Shown here: positions 32,720-41,738 of the stretch, piece after piece
Layout: each line of letters starts with the position of its first letter
Position numbering within the stretch: position 1 is the first letter of the stretch
DNA from: Devosia sp. 66-14
GTDB taxonomy: Bacteria; Pseudomonadota; Alphaproteobacteria; Rhizobiales; Devosiaceae
DNA length: 47,924 bases
Reading direction: 5' to 3'
Assembly (NCBI GenBank): GCA_001899085.1
Contig: MKVB01000006.1
Location: forward strand, 1 to 47,924
Made by a program: the position numbers and the translations under genes
The notes under the pieces: model-generated
What the model saw: only the letters and a program-made list of their open reading frames with translations
What the model was told of the DNA's origin: nothing
Database searches by the model: none

Positions 32720-32795
32720 AGTCGTCTCCTAAACTTGAACAGGCTTTGGTGGTTTCCGGTCCGGGAGCGCTGTCCGTGGCTCCCGTCCGGGATGG

Positions 32796-33560
32796 CTAGA
32801 GAATGTGCGCGAGGAAGCTCCTGGCGCGCTCGGTCCGCGGGCGGTCGAACAGTTCGGACGGCGGCGAGCATTCGACGATCCGCCCCTCGTCCATGAACGC
32901 CACGCGGTCGCAGACCTCGCGGGCGAAACCCATTTCATGGGTGACGACGACCATGGTCATGCCGTCGGCCACAAGGCCCTTCATCACCTCGAGCACTTCA
33001 CCGACCAGCTCGGGGTCGAGGGCGGAGGTGGGCTCGTCGAACAGCATCAACTTAGGCTGCATGGCCAGGGCCCGGGCGATGGCGACGCGCTGCTGCTGCC
33101 CGCCGGAGAGTTGCGAGGGGTAAGAGTCGGCCTTGTGACCGAGCCCAACCCGCTCGAGCAGCGCCCGGGCGCGCTCGGTGGCCTCGCTGCGGCGCTCCCT
33201 TTTGACCTGGATCGGCGCTTCGATGACGTTTTCCAGCGCCGTCTTGTGGCCGAACAGGTTGAAGCGCTGGAACACCATGCCGATCTCGGCGCGCTTGGCG
33301 GCGGTCTCGTTTTCGCTCAGTTCGTGCAGCGCGTTGCCGCGCCGCTGATAACCGACCAGTTCCCCGTCGACGCTGAGATAGCCCGAGGTGATCTTGGTGA
33401 GGTGATTGATGCAGCGCAGAAAGGTCGACTTGCCCGAGCCTGAGGGGCCGATCAGGCTGACCACCTCGCCGCGCGCCACGTCGAAATCGACGCCGCGCAG
33501 GATCTCGAGGTGGCCGATCTTCTTTTCGACGCCACGGGCTTCCACCATGAGATGGCTCAT
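32796..33560 (-). CDS. Polar amino-acid ABC transporter ATP-binding protein (HisP/GlnQ type)
   Basis: 254 residues. Walker [10 protein letters not shown], signature [15 protein letters not shown], Walker [15 protein letters not shown] and [10 protein letters not shown] with the switch His are intact. The insert after VDGELVGY (about 20 residues, [18 protein letters not shown]) is common in the HisP-like subgroup. ATG 33560 overlaps the permease TGA (ATGA), so the two are co-translated. It powers uptake through the permease at 33557-34459. Confidence 0.92.
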   Translation of the reverse strand: MSHLMVEARGVEKKIGHLEILRGVDFDVARGEVVSLIGPSGSGKSTFLRCINHLTKITSGYLSVDGELVGYQRRGNALHELSENETAAKRAEIGMVFQRFNLFGHKTALENVIEAPIQVKRERRSEATERARALLERVGLGHKADSYPSQLSGGQQQRVAIARALAMQPKLMLFDEPTSALDPELVGEVLEVMKGLVADGMTMVVVTHEMGFAREVCDRVAFMDEGRIVECSPPSELFDRPRTERARSFLAHIL

Positions 33561-34459
33561 GTGCGGTCTCCCTGGTTGGTACCGACCGGGGTCGCGCCGC
33601 GCCCGTAATAGGCCTCGATGCGCGCCTGCACGACGCTGAGCAGGCTCGTGAGCACCAGGTACCAGCAGCAGCACACCAGCAGCAGCGGGATGGTCTCGAA
33701 GGTGCGCGAATAGATCGCCTGCGCCGAATAGAGCAGATCGGACAAGGCGATGACGCTGACCAGCGAGGTCATTTTCAGCATGCCGATGGTTTCATTGCCG
33801 GTGGGCGGAATGATGAAGCGCATGGCCTGCGGCAGGACGATACGGCGCATCGACTTGAGGCGCGGCATGCCGAGCGCCCGCGCGGCCTCGTCCTGGCCTT
33901 CATCGACCGAGGAAATGCCGGCGCGCACGATCTCCGCCATATAGGCACCCTCGTTCAGCGCCAGCCCGAGAATGGCGGCGGCAAGCGGGGTGATGATGTC
34001 GTTGGTGCGGAACTCGATCAGCGTCGGGCCGAACGGAATGCCGAGGCCGAGATTGGGAAAGAGCGCCGCCAGATTGTACCAGAAGATCAGCTGGACCAAG
34101 ATCGGCGTGCCGCGGAAGAACCAGATATAGAGCCGCGCGAAGCCCGAAACGATGCGGCTGGGCGACATGCGCATCACCGCGATGACGATGCCGAGCAAGA
34201 CGCCGAGGCTCATGCACAGGGCCGTCAGCCAGACGGTGGTGGCGAGGCCCTGCAGGATTGTCGGGGTGAACAGGTAGCTGCCGACCACGCCCCACTCGAA
34301 GCGCGGGTTGAACACCACGCCGTCGAGCAGCATCAGGGCCAGCACGATCACGATGGCGATCGGTATCCAGCGGTAGCGGCCATTGCGCGGAACGATCCGC
34401 AGATTGGCCAGTTCGGGAGGTGCGCGCTCCGTGTCCGGCAGCTCACGTTCGATGGTCAT
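33557..34459 (-). CDS. Polar amino-acid ABC transporter permease (HisM/GlnP type)
   Basis: 300 residues. An 80-residue N-terminal part includes one additional membrane segment ([19 protein letters not shown]). The permease domain then runs from [20 protein letters not shown] and ends in the coupling loop [38 protein letters not shown] is the classic signature. A single permease gene means a homodimeric channel. It follows the binding-protein gene after a hairpin (34484-34515). Confidence 0.92.
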   Translation of the reverse strand: MTIERELPDTERAPPELANLRIVPRNGRYRWIPIAIVIVLALMLLDGVVFNPRFEWGVVGSYLFTPTILQGLATTVWLTALCMSLGVLLGIVIAVMRMSPSRIVSGFARLYIWFFRGTPILVQLIFWYNLAALFPNLGLGIPFGPTLIEFRTNDIITPLAAAILGLALNEGAYMAEIVRAGISSVDEGQDEAARALGMPRLKSMRRIVLPQAMRFIIPPTGNETIGMLKMTSLVSVIALSDLLYSAQAIYSRTFETIPLLLVCCCWYLVLTSLLSVVQARIEAYYGRGATPVGTNQGDRT

Positions 34460-34483
34460 CTGTTCTTCCAGTCCAGAGGGAAT

Positions 34484-34515
34484 GCCTGGCGGCCACGCTC
34501 GGCGGGCCGCCAGGC
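34484..34515 (-). terminator. Hairpin between binding-protein and permease genes of the amino-acid operon
   Basis: GCCTGGCGGCC (34484-34494) pairs perfectly with GGCCGCCAGGC (34505-34515), loop 10 bases. There is no T-run. Same position and style as the hairpin at 7292-7320 in the sugar operon; probably sets the ratio of binding protein to permease. Confidence 0.6.
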
Positions 34516-34534
34516 CAGGTCGGGCAGGAACCGC

Positions 34535-35470
34535 TTACGGCTCGGGATAGGGCAGCGGCTTGGAGGCCGCAAGATTGATGCCCGGCTCTTCGATTTCGAG
34601 CGGCGAAATGTTCCACTTCGCCATGACCTTGGAGTAGACGCCCTCGGCCTGCACGGCCTTCAGCGCAGCGAGCAGCGCTTCGGCGAGCTGCATGTTGTCC
34701 TTGGCGACGACCATGCCGTTGTAATACTTGGGCAGCAGCTCGTTCTCGACGAAGCGGACCGGCTGCGGCGCAGCGGCCTTGATCGCCGTGGCGGCGGCGA
34801 GGCCATCAAGCACGAAATCCGAACGACCCGAGTAGAGCGACAGCAGCACCTGGTCGCCCGAGGGGTATTCGCTGACCTGGACCGCCGGCTTGCCGTTCTT
34901 TTCGCAGCGCGGCGTCATCACCTTGTTGGCGACGTTGACGAAGTCGAAGCCCTGCTGGATGCCGACCTTGAGGCCGCACAGCGACAGCGGATCATCGGTG
35001 ATCGTGGTGTTGCTGGCGAGGGTATAGACGGCGCCGGTCGAGTAGGCGTGAACGACGAAGTTCACCTTCTTCTCGCGCTCGAGATTGTCCGAGATGCACT
35101 CGGAGGCGACGTTGTAGCGTCCGCTTTCGACGCCTGGGATCAGGCCGGCGAAGGCGATGGACTCGACTTCGTAGGTAATGCCCAGCTTCTGCGCGATGGC
35201 GTTCCACAGGTCCGGCTCGTAGCCGATGATCGTGGTGTTGTCGGAGGCGAAGGACTGGCACGGCGGATAGTGCGCGTCAGTGGCGATGGTGATCTTGCCG
35301 GCATCCTGGATGGATTGCGGCAGCATGGCGTGAAGGGCATCGTCCTTTTCGAGCACCGGAAGGCCGGAGCCGACCACCTCGGCAAATTCCTCGGCCATCG
35401 TCATGCCCACGCCTGAGGCGAGGACAGCACTTGCCGCGACGGCGACAAACAGCGTTCTCATTCGGGTCAT
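34535..35470 (-). CDS. Polar amino-acid ABC transporter substrate-binding protein (SBP_bac_3 type)
   Basis: 311 residues. A signal peptide ends near residue 26 (GMTMA). The mature protein has KITIATDAHYPPCQSF, IIGYEPDLWNAIAQKLG, GVESGRYNVASECISDNLEREKKVNF and LCGLKVGIQQGFDFVN, the family 3 pattern for amino acids and opines. The two-lobe fold is complete. The usual acidic residue that pairs with the ligand's amino group is not obvious to me, so the ligand may not be a standard amino acid. ATG 35470 follows AGGAGAG. It is the first gene of the operon and divergent from a HutC-like regulator. Confidence 0.9.
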   Translation of the reverse strand: MTRMRTLFVAVAASAVLASGVGMTMAEEFAEVVGSGLPVLEKDDALHAMLPQSIQDAGKITIATDAHYPPCQSFASDNTTIIGYEPDLWNAIAQKLGITYEVESIAFAGLIPGVESGRYNVASECISDNLEREKKVNFVVHAYSTGAVYTLASNTTITDDPLSLCGLKVGIQQGFDFVNVANKVMTPRCEKNGKPAVQVSEYPSGDQVLLSLYSGRSDFVLDGLAAATAIKAAAPQPVRFVENELLPKYYNGMVVAKDNMQLAEALLAALKAVQAEGVYSKVMAKWNISPLEIEEPGINLAASKPLPYPEP

Positions 35471-35998
35471 TGTGTTCTCTCCTGTATGCGATCGGAAGGT
35501 ACACCTCCCCTTCCGTCGGCAAAAAGTATGTACAAAAGCGAATGCCCGTCAATCGCCATCAGCACCTGTTTCGTCCATTTTTTGTGCGCTATCGTTCGCA
35601 GCCCAAAGTTTGATCAGCGCGACGCAACGCGTGGCGCCCTGAACGGACGCAACCTTCGGCGCCGCTTGGGGCGCGACTTCGCCAGCCTGGCATCGGGGGA
35701 GCCAGGGAGCGGGAAATATCTTGCATCGGGGCGCCCGCCCTTCATCCTCCTCAGGGGGCGGTGCATCAGAGTTTGCCGAGGGCGACGCTCCTCCGAACGT
35801 CGACGGGAAACCATGTGTTGTACGGCGAGAGATTATGGACAGTCAGATTTTATGTCTATACCTATTTGGGACTATGTGTTCACGTATTGCTGTGTCCGCG
35901 GGCGACCCACCGATCACCAAGAAACGCCACCGGAACTGCGGGCGGCGTAACATTGAGGGTGGGGCGTGCCAGGAATTGGGGAAACGGGAGCTTTGCCG
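35471..35998. promoter_or_regulatory. Long divergent regulatory region between the amino-acid operon and the GntR regulator
   Basis: About 530 bases without a convincing gene, with two AT-rich patches. GTATGTACA (35526-35534) and TGTCTATACC (35853-35862) both resemble the TGTATATACA-type operators of HutC-like GntR proteins and lie near the two divergent starts. CGGAAGG (35493-35499) and CCTTCCG (35509-35515) form a 5' leader hairpin before the binding-protein gene. The GC-rich middle (35620-35820) shows no recognisable coding content. Confidence 0.5.
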
Positions 35999-36796
35999 AT
36001 GACGACCAGATCAATTGCGGCCGCGGCACAAGCTGATCTGCCGGAGCCTGCCCCGGCGATCGCGCAGGCCGCGAGCCTGTCGGAAACCATCCAGCGCGAC
36101 ATCGAGGACAAGATCATGTCGGGCAAATGGGCCCCGGGCGCCCGGATCCCCAACGAGTCCGAGTTCATGACCGAGTACAAATGCTCGCGCATGACCGTCA
36201 ACCGCGTGCTGTCGCGCCTGTCGGAACGCGGCCTGATCGTCAGGCGGCGCAAGGCAGGTTCGTTCGTTGCATCGCCACGCAGCGACAGCGCCATGTTCCT
36301 GCAAATCCGCGACTTCGCCCGCGAGGCGGCGGGCCAGGGCCGGCGCTATCGCCACGAGATCCTGCTGCGCCGGGCTGAAAGACTGTCAGACGCGCGGGCC
36401 CGCAGCCTGCAGCTGGAGAGAAACCAGCAGGTGCTGCGGGTGCTCTGCCTGCATGTGCTCGACGACCAGCCCAATGCCTATGAGGATCGCGTCATCTCGC
36501 TCGACAAGGTGGCGGCGGTGCGCGACGAATCCTTCGACGAGGTGCCGCCGGGCACCTGGCTGCTGGGCCACGTGCCCTGGTCCGAGGCGCGCCATACCAT
36601 CAAGGCGGTGAATGCCGACGCGACGCTCGCCGGCATCCTCGGCATCGAAGAACACGCGGCCTGCCTCGTGCTCAACCGCCGCACCTGGCACCAGGGCGAG
36701 TTTGTCACCGACGTGGAAATCACCTACCCCGGCGCCGGGCACGAACTGACCGGCGAGTTCTCGTCGACATTCGGTGAACTGGCGCCCAACAAATAG
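35999..36796 (+). CDS. GntR-family regulator of the HutC subfamily (UTRA domain)
   Basis: 265 residues. The winged helix (residues about 30-100) has SETIQRDIEDKIMSGKWAPG, RIPNESEFMTEYKCSRMTVN and RVLSRLSERGLIVRRRKAGS. The UTRA effector domain follows (RHEILLRRAERLSDARARSL, LLGHVPWSEARHTIKAVNAD, CLVLNRRTWHQGEFVTDVEI). It is clearly a paralogue of the HutC at 45954. HutC senses urocanate; this copy may sense a related imidazole compound. ATG 35999 has GGGAG 8 bases upstream; the GTG at 35966 is less likely. It probably controls the divergent amino-acid/cucumopine-like operon and the following kinase gene. Confidence 0.85.
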   Translation: MTTRSIAAAAQADLPEPAPAIAQAASLSETIQRDIEDKIMSGKWAPGARIPNESEFMTEYKCSRMTVNRVLSRLSERGLIVRRRKAGSFVASPRSDSAMFLQIRDFAREAAGQGRRYRHEILLRRAERLSDARARSLQLERNQQVLRVLCLHVLDDQPNAYEDRVISLDKVAAVRDESFDEVPPGTWLLGHVPWSEARHTIKAVNADATLAGILGIEEHAACLVLNRRTWHQGEFVTDVEITYPGAGHELTGEFSSTFGELAPNK

Positions 36797-36837
36797 GCGC
36801 CGAACGGCGCACCAGACATTTAGATGGAGGAGAGGCC

Positions 36838-38532
36838 ATGAAGAAGCTCATCAACGATATCCCTTCGGTCGTGCGGCAGTCGCTCGAGGGCCTGGCGGCG
36901 CTCTATCCCGGCCTGGCGCTGCTCGGCGGCGAGAACACCCTGGTGCGGGCCGACCTCGCGAGCTTCGTTGCGAGCGGCAAGGTGGCGATTGTCACCGGCG
37001 GCGGCGCCGGCCACGAGCCGGCGCATGCCGGCTATGTCGGCAAGGGCATGCTGACGGCCGCGGTGAGCGGCGACGTGTTCGCTTCGCCCAGCACCGATGC
37101 GGTCTACACGGCGCTGCGGGCCGTGGCCAATCCGGCGGGCATCCTGGTGATCGTCAAGAACTATACCGGCGACCGGCTGAATTTCGGCCTCGCGGTCGAG
37201 ATGGCGCGCGCCGATGGGGTCGCCGTCGAGATGGTGATCGTCGATGACGATGCGGCGCTCGGCAAGGCGGAACGGACCGCCGGTCGGCGCGGCATTGCCG
37301 GCACGGTCTTCGTGCACAAGGTCGCCGGCGCTGCGGCGGAAGCCGGCCTGCCGCTGAGCGAAGTGAAGGCCCGGGCGCTGGCCGCCATCGGCGCGGTGGG
37401 GTCGATGGGCGTCGCGCTCTCGCCCTGCACGGTGCCGGCCACCGGCAAAGCCAATTTCTCGCTCGGCGATGACGAGATGGAACTGGGGCTCGGCATTCAC
37501 GGCGAAGCCGGGGTGCGGCGCGTCACCATGCAGCCGGCGCAGCAGGTGGTGGAGACGCTGCTCGACACCATTATTGCCGACCGCGGCCTGGTCGGCGGCG
37601 ATCGGGTGGCGCTGCTGGTCAACAATCTGGGCGGCACCGCGCAGATGGAAATGAGCATCGTGGCGCGCGATGCCCTCCAGACGCTGCGAGCGCGCGGCCT
37701 CACCGTCGAGCGGGCCTATTGCGGCACCTTCCTGACCGCCATCGAGATGACCGGGGTATCGCTCAGCCTGATCAAGGCGGACGCAGCAGTGCTCGCCGCC
37801 CTCGACGCCCCAGCCGAAGCGCCGGCCTGGCCGGGCAACCACGGTCGGCTGCCGCTCGCAGCGATGTCGAGCCTCGCCGCTCCCGCCACCGACGACGAAG
37901 CGGATGGCGGCGCCGGCATGGCAACGCCAAAGGAACTGGTGGCCATCCTCAGCGCCGCCTGCCGCGCCATCATCGCCGCGGAACCGGAGTTGACCGAAAT
38001 GGACCGCATCGTCGGCGACGGCGATATCGGCCATTCACTGGCCGGCGGCGCGACGGCGCTGCTGCAGCGGGCCGCCGGCTGGGAGGGCCGCCCGCTCGAC
38101 GCCGTGCTGCGCGAGATCGGCCTGACGCTGAGACGCAGCGTCGGCGGGACCTCGGGACCACTCTATGCCGCCTTCGCCATCGCGGCGTCGCAGACGGCTG
38201 CGCGGAGGGAGGAAGATGGCGCGGCATTGCTCGCCCGTGCCGTCGCCGCAGGTACCGATGCGATCATGCGACTGGGCGGCGCCGGTGCCGGTGATCGCAC
38301 CATGCTGGATGCGCTGATCCCTGCAGCGTCGGCGATGGGCGGCGGCGCGACGATCGCGGCGACGCTGGAGACTGGTGCCCGCGCCGCGCGTGCCGGGGCA
38401 GAAAGCACTGCGGCGATGCAGCCGCGGCGGGGCCGCTCGAGCTATATCGGCGAGCGGGCGGTCGGGCACCCGGACCCGGGCGCCGTGGCGGTGGCGCTGT
38501 GGCTGGAGGCGGCGGCGAAGGCGGCGGGCTGA
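36838..38532 (+). CDS. Dihydroxyacetone-kinase-type enzyme, DhaK-DhaL fusion (ATP-dependent)
   Basis: 564 residues. The DhaK half (1-330) has GGGAGHEPAHAGYVG (54-68) and ELGLGIHGEAG (215-225), whose His221 forms the covalent hemiaminal with the substrate carbonyl. The DhaL half (from about 365) has DGDIGHS (394-400) with the Mg-ATP aspartates and SVGGTSGPLYAAF. The fused form uses ATP directly rather than a phosphotransferase system. Dihydroxyacetone, glyceraldehyde or erythrulose are known substrates. ATG 36838 follows GGAGGAG, 41 bases after the GntR regulator, so the pair looks co-transcribed. The link to the amino-acid operon is unexplained. Confidence 0.9.
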   Translation: MKKLINDIPSVVRQSLEGLAALYPGLALLGGENTLVRADLASFVASGKVAIVTGGGAGHEPAHAGYVGKGMLTAAVSGDVFASPSTDAVYTALRAVANPAGILVIVKNYTGDRLNFGLAVEMARADGVAVEMVIVDDDAALGKAERTAGRRGIAGTVFVHKVAGAAAEAGLPLSEVKARALAAIGAVGSMGVALSPCTVPATGKANFSLGDDEMELGLGIHGEAGVRRVTMQPAQQVVETLLDTIIADRGLVGGDRVALLVNNLGGTAQMEMSIVARDALQTLRARGLTVERAYCGTFLTAIEMTGVSLSLIKADAAVLAALDAPAEAPAWPGNHGRLPLAAMSSLAAPATDDEADGGAGMATPKELVAILSAACRAIIAAEPELTEMDRIVGDGDIGHSLAGGATALLQRAAGWEGRPLDAVLREIGLTLRRSVGGTSGPLYAAFAIAASQTAARREEDGAALLARAVAAGTDAIMRLGGAGAGDRTMLDALIPAASAMGGGATIAATLETGARAARAGAESTAAMQPRRGRSSYIGERAVGHPDPGAVAVALWLEAAAKAAG

Positions 38533-38542
38533 GCAAAGGCCC

Positions 38543-38660
38543 CCTCACCCGGCCCTGTGGGCCGACCTCTCCCCCAAGGGAGAGGGGGTGCGGTGGCGTC
38601 GCCCTGGCCTCTCTTCCCTCTCCCTCGGGGGAGAGGTTGAAGCGTCAGAGTCGGGTGAGG
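38543..38660. repeat. Composite palindromic intergenic repeat
   Basis: Outer arms CCTCACCC (38543-38550) and GGGTGAGG (38653-38660) enclose two hairpins: CCTCTCCC (38566-38573) with GGGAGAGG (38578-38585), and CCTCTCCC (38617-38624) with GGGAGAGG (38629-38636). This is the style of dispersed intergenic palindromes in Rhizobiales-like genomes. Its right end forms the last codons and stop of hutD (38645). It may also act as a bidirectional terminator. Confidence 0.75.
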
Positions 38661-39223
38661 AGGCTCTGCGATGGTCCGATTTCGACGACCAGCATCGCCC
38701 CCTCGACAGCTAGGGTACCGGGGCCAATGATCAGGCAATCATAGCGGCCGAGTGCCGGGCGTTCGCCGCGAACCTCCACCACCCCTGCTCCGAGCGAGAG
38801 CAGCGCCAGGGTCATTCCCGGCGCAACGGCAAGCTCGTGTCGGCCGGCCCCGAGCCGGCGCACCGTGTGCGCCGCCACGCCGCGCGCCGTCATCACGTTG
38901 AAATCGAGGGTCGCGCCCGCAGTGACGCGCCCATCGACGCGGGTCTCACCGGGAAACGACCACTGGTCGCCCGGCAGCAGGGCTATCGGATCGGCCCTGC
39001 CCTCGATATGCAGCGACAGCCCACCGCCTTCGAGCAGCACCAGCGTCCGATCGACGCCGGGAAAGAACGAGAACGGGCCATCCCGATCGACCGTCGCGAT
39101 GCTCAGCCGCCAGGCAAAGCCCGGCGCCTGATCGGTATCTTTCGCCGCAGCCACTTCGCGCGTCGCCCCGCCGCCGTTCTTCCACGGCTGCACGGTGAGA
39201 TCGGCGAAGCGGATGAGGCGCAT
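38645..39223 (-). CDS. hutD: HutD family cupin
   Basis: 192 residues. The opening MRLIRFADLTVQPWKNGGGATREVA, FAWRLSIATVDRDGPFSFFPG and RTLVLLEGGG are the HutD signature; the fold is a bicupin. HutD is thought to limit histidine breakdown by binding urocanate or formylglutamate, rather than catalyse a step. It is the last gene of the hut operon, 8 bases after hutU. Its C-terminal codons and stop lie inside the palindromic repeat (38543-38660), so the native end may have been altered by the repeat. The frame extends to 39499 over hutU; ATG 39223 fits the family. Confidence 0.9.
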   Translation of the reverse strand: MRLIRFADLTVQPWKNGGGATREVAAAKDTDQAPGFAWRLSIATVDRDGPFSFFPGVDRTLVLLEGGGLSLHIEGRADPIALLPGDQWSFPGETRVDGRVTAGATLDFNVMTARGVAAHTVRRLGAGRHELAVAPGMTLALLSLGAGVVEVRGERPALGRYDCLIIGPGTLAVEGAMLVVEIGPSQSLLTRL

Positions 39224-39231
39224 GGAAGAAC

Positions 39232-40899
39232 TCAGCCGAGAATACCGGGAAGATCGAGTTGCTTCTCCCGTGCCGTCTCGATGGCAATTTCGTAACCGGC
39301 ATCGGCGTGGCGCATGACGCCGGTCGCCGGGTCGTTCCACAGCACGCGGCCCAGCCGCCTGGCCGCCGCTTCGGTGCCGTCGGCGACGATCACCACGCCG
39401 GCATGCTGGGAGAACCCCATGCCGACGCCGCCGCCATGGTGCAGCGACACCCAGGTGGCGCCGCTGGCGGTGTTGAGCAGGGCGTTGAGCAGCGGCCAAT
39501 CCGACACCGCATCGGAGCCGTCGCGCATCGCCTCGGTCTCGCGGTTGGGCGAGGCGACCGAGCCGGAGTCGAGATGGTCGCGGCCGATGACGATCGGCGC
39601 CTTCAGCTCGCCGCGGGCCACCATCTCGTTGAAGGCCAGGCCGAGGCGATGGCGGTCGCCGAGCCCCACCCAGCAGATGCGCGCCGGCAGCCCCTGGAAG
39701 CGGATGCGCTCGCGCGCCATGTCGAGCCAGTTATGCAGGTGCGCGTTGTCGGGCAGCAGTTCCTTGACCTTCTGGTCGGTCTTGTAGATGTCCTCGGGGT
39801 CGCCCGACAGCGCCACCCAGCGGAACGGCCCGACGCCGCGGCAGAACAGCGGACGGATATAGGCCGGCACGAAGCCGGGGAAATCGAAGGCGTTCTCGAC
39901 CCCCTCTTCCAGCGCCATCTGGCGGATATTGTTGCCGTAGTCGACGGTTGGGATGCCCCGCTGGTGGAACTCCAGCATGGCCCGCACATGCACCGCCATC
40001 GAAGCCTTTGCCGCCTTGACCACGCTGGCGGGAGCCGAGGCACGGCGGTCTTCCCATTCGCCGAGTGTCCAGCCGGCCGGCAGATAGCCGTTGAGCGGGT
40101 CGTGCGCCGAGGTCTGGTCGGTCACCGCATCGGGGCGGACACCACGACGCACCAGCTCGGGCAGGATCTCGGCGGCATTGCCGAGCAGGCCGACCGACAC
40201 GGGCTTGTTATCGGCACAGGATTTCTCGATGATCGCCAGCGCCTCGTCGAGATCGCTGGTGTGGGTGTCGAGATAGCCGGTGCGCAGGCGGAAATCGATG
40301 CTGCTGGGCCGGCACTCGATGGCGAGGCAGGAGGCACCCGCCATGGTCGCGGCGAGCGGCTGCGCGCCGCCCATACCGCCGAGGCCGGCGGTGAGGATCC
40401 ACTTGCCGGCAGGGCTGCCGCCAAAGTGCTGCCGCCCCATCTCGACGAAGGTCTCGTAGGTGCCCTGCACAATGCCCTGCGCCCCTATATAGATCCACGA
40501 GCCGGCAGTCATCTGGCCGTACATGGCCAGGCCCTTCTTATCGAGCTCGTTGAAGTGCTCCCAGTTGGCCCAATGCGGCACGAGGTTGGAATTGGCCAGG
40601 AGGACGCGCGGCGCGTCGGCATGGGTGCGGAACACGCCGACGGGCTTACCCGACTGGATCAGCAGCGTCTGGTCGTCGTCGAGCGCCCGCAGGCTGGCGA
40701 CGATCCGGTCGTAGCTCTCCCAGTCGCGGGCGGCCCGGCCGATGCCGCCATAGACCACCAGCTCCTCGGGCCGCTCGGCCACTTCGGCATCGAGATTGTT
40801 CATCAGCATGCGCAAGGGCGCTTCGGTGAGCCAGCTCTTGGCGGTGCGTTCAGTGCCGCGCGCCGCGCTGATCGAGCGGGAATTGTCGAGACGGGTCAT
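39232..40899 (-). CDS. hutU: Urocanate hydratase
   Basis: 555 residues, normal family length. Urocanase landmarks: [49 protein letters not shown] (NAD+ site), [18 protein letters not shown] with the conserved Cys, and [19 protein letters not shown]. It converts urocanate to imidazolonepropionate using tightly bound NAD+. ATG 40899 has AAGGA 8 bases upstream; a TTG 18 bases earlier is a less likely start. It lies between hutG and hutD. Confidence 0.97.
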   Translation of the reverse strand: MTRLDNSRSISAARGTERTAKSWLTEAPLRMLMNNLDAEVAERPEELVVYGGIGRAARDWESYDRIVASLRALDDDQTLLIQSGKPVGVFRTHADAPRVLLANSNLVPHWANWEHFNELDKKGLAMYGQMTAGSWIYIGAQGIVQGTYETFVEMGRQHFGGSPAGKWILTAGLGGMGGAQPLAATMAGASCLAIECRPSSIDFRLRTGYLDTHTSDLDEALAIIEKSCADNKPVSVGLLGNAAEILPELVRRGVRPDAVTDQTSAHDPLNGYLPAGWTLGEWEDRRASAPASVVKAAKASMAVHVRAMLEFHQRGIPTVDYGNNIRQMALEEGVENAFDFPGFVPAYIRPLFCRGVGPFRWVALSGDPEDIYKTDQKVKELLPDNAHLHNWLDMARERIRFQGLPARICWVGLGDRHRLGLAFNEMVARGELKAPIVIGRDHLDSGSVASPNRETEAMRDGSDAVSDWPLLNALLNTASGATWVSLHHGGGVGMGFSQHAGVVIVADGTEAAARRLGRVLWNDPATGVMRHADAGYEIAIETAREKQLDLPGILG

Positions 40900-40913
40900 T
40901 GGCCGGTCCTTAG

Positions 40914-41738
40914 TCAAGCAAGGGAGGTTGCGAAGTCGCGGCAGGCTTCGAGCACCTGGCGCAGCGTGCGCCGGGTGGGCGCGGCGAATTCGGGGTCGTA
41001 GGGCGTGGGCCAGTTCGAGGCATCAACCTCGGCGGGTTCGCGGATGTAGCTGCGGCAGGCGAGCTCCATCTGCACGGCGTGAACGGCATGCGTCGGGTTG
41101 CCGGTACTGCGAACGATCTGGCCGCCCCGGAAGCGGCCATTGACCACGTGAGACTGCCCGGACGCCGCGAGGATGGCCTCGATCCGCCCTGAAAGCTCCG
41201 GAGCACAGGTGGCGCCGAAATTGGTGCCGAGATTGAACACCGGCAGGTCCCCATCGAACAGCCGAGGGATACGCGAGCGGATCGAGTGGCAGTCGTAGAC
41301 AACGATCGCCGGGTGCAGGCCGCGCAGCCGCTCGACCTCGTCGTGCAGCGCCTGGTGGAACGGCGCGAACCACTGCGCCTGCCGCCGTTCGATCTCGGCG
41401 GCGTCGGGCGCTTCGCCATCGCGATAGAGCGGCTCGCCGTCGAAGCTGGTGGTCGGACAAAGCTCGGTGGTCGCCTGGCCCGGATAGAGCGACACACCGC
41501 TCGGATCGCGGTTCACGTCGATGACGGTGCGCGAGACCCTGGTGCGGATCACCGTGGCGTCGAGGTCCTCGGCGAAGTCGTAGAGCTGGTCGATCCACCA
41601 GTCGGTGTCGCGGCGCCCAAGCCAGGGCGAGGTCAGCCGCTTAAGGATCGGATCGGGAATCTCGGTGCCGGTATGCGGCAGGGTGACGATGAGCGGTGCC
41701 GAACCGCGCCGGATTTCCAGCCAATCCAAGGCGCTCAC
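40914..41738 (-). CDS. hutG: N-formylglutamate deformylase
   Basis: 274 residues. [47 protein letters not shown] and [20 protein letters not shown] are the N-formylglutamate amidohydrolase motifs with metal-ligand His and Asp. It releases formate and glutamate, the last step of the HutF route, and hutF is present at 44544. The GTG start at 41738 overlaps the hutH TGA (GTGA), so translation is coupled. Confidence 0.95.
   Translation of the reverse strand: MSALDWLEIRRGSAPLIVTLPHTGTEIPDPILKRLTSPWLGRRDTDWWIDQLYDFAEDLDATVIRTRVSRTVIDVNRDPSGVSLYPGQATTELCPTTSFDGEPLYRDGEAPDAAEIERRQAQWFAPFHQALHDEVERLRGLHPAIVVYDCHSIRSRIPRLFDGDLPVFNLGTNFGATCAPELSGRIEAILAASGQSHVVNGRFRGGQIVRSTGNPTHAVHAVQMELACRSYIREPAEVDASNWPTPYDPEFAAPTRRTLRQVLEACRDFATSLA

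Noticed and set aside
35600-35830. A gene or gene remnant in the long GtnR/binding-protein gap
   Set aside because: Short frames there are Arg/Pro-rich, lack ribosome binding sites and match no family I know.
38543-38660. Possible mobile element from the inverted outer arms
   Set aside because: No transposase, no target-site duplication seen, and the size and hairpins fit a dispersed palindromic repeat.
39259-41001. 580-codon open frame on the plus strand
   Set aside because: Antisense to hutU, which is recognised beyond doubt. No motif or ribosome binding site.
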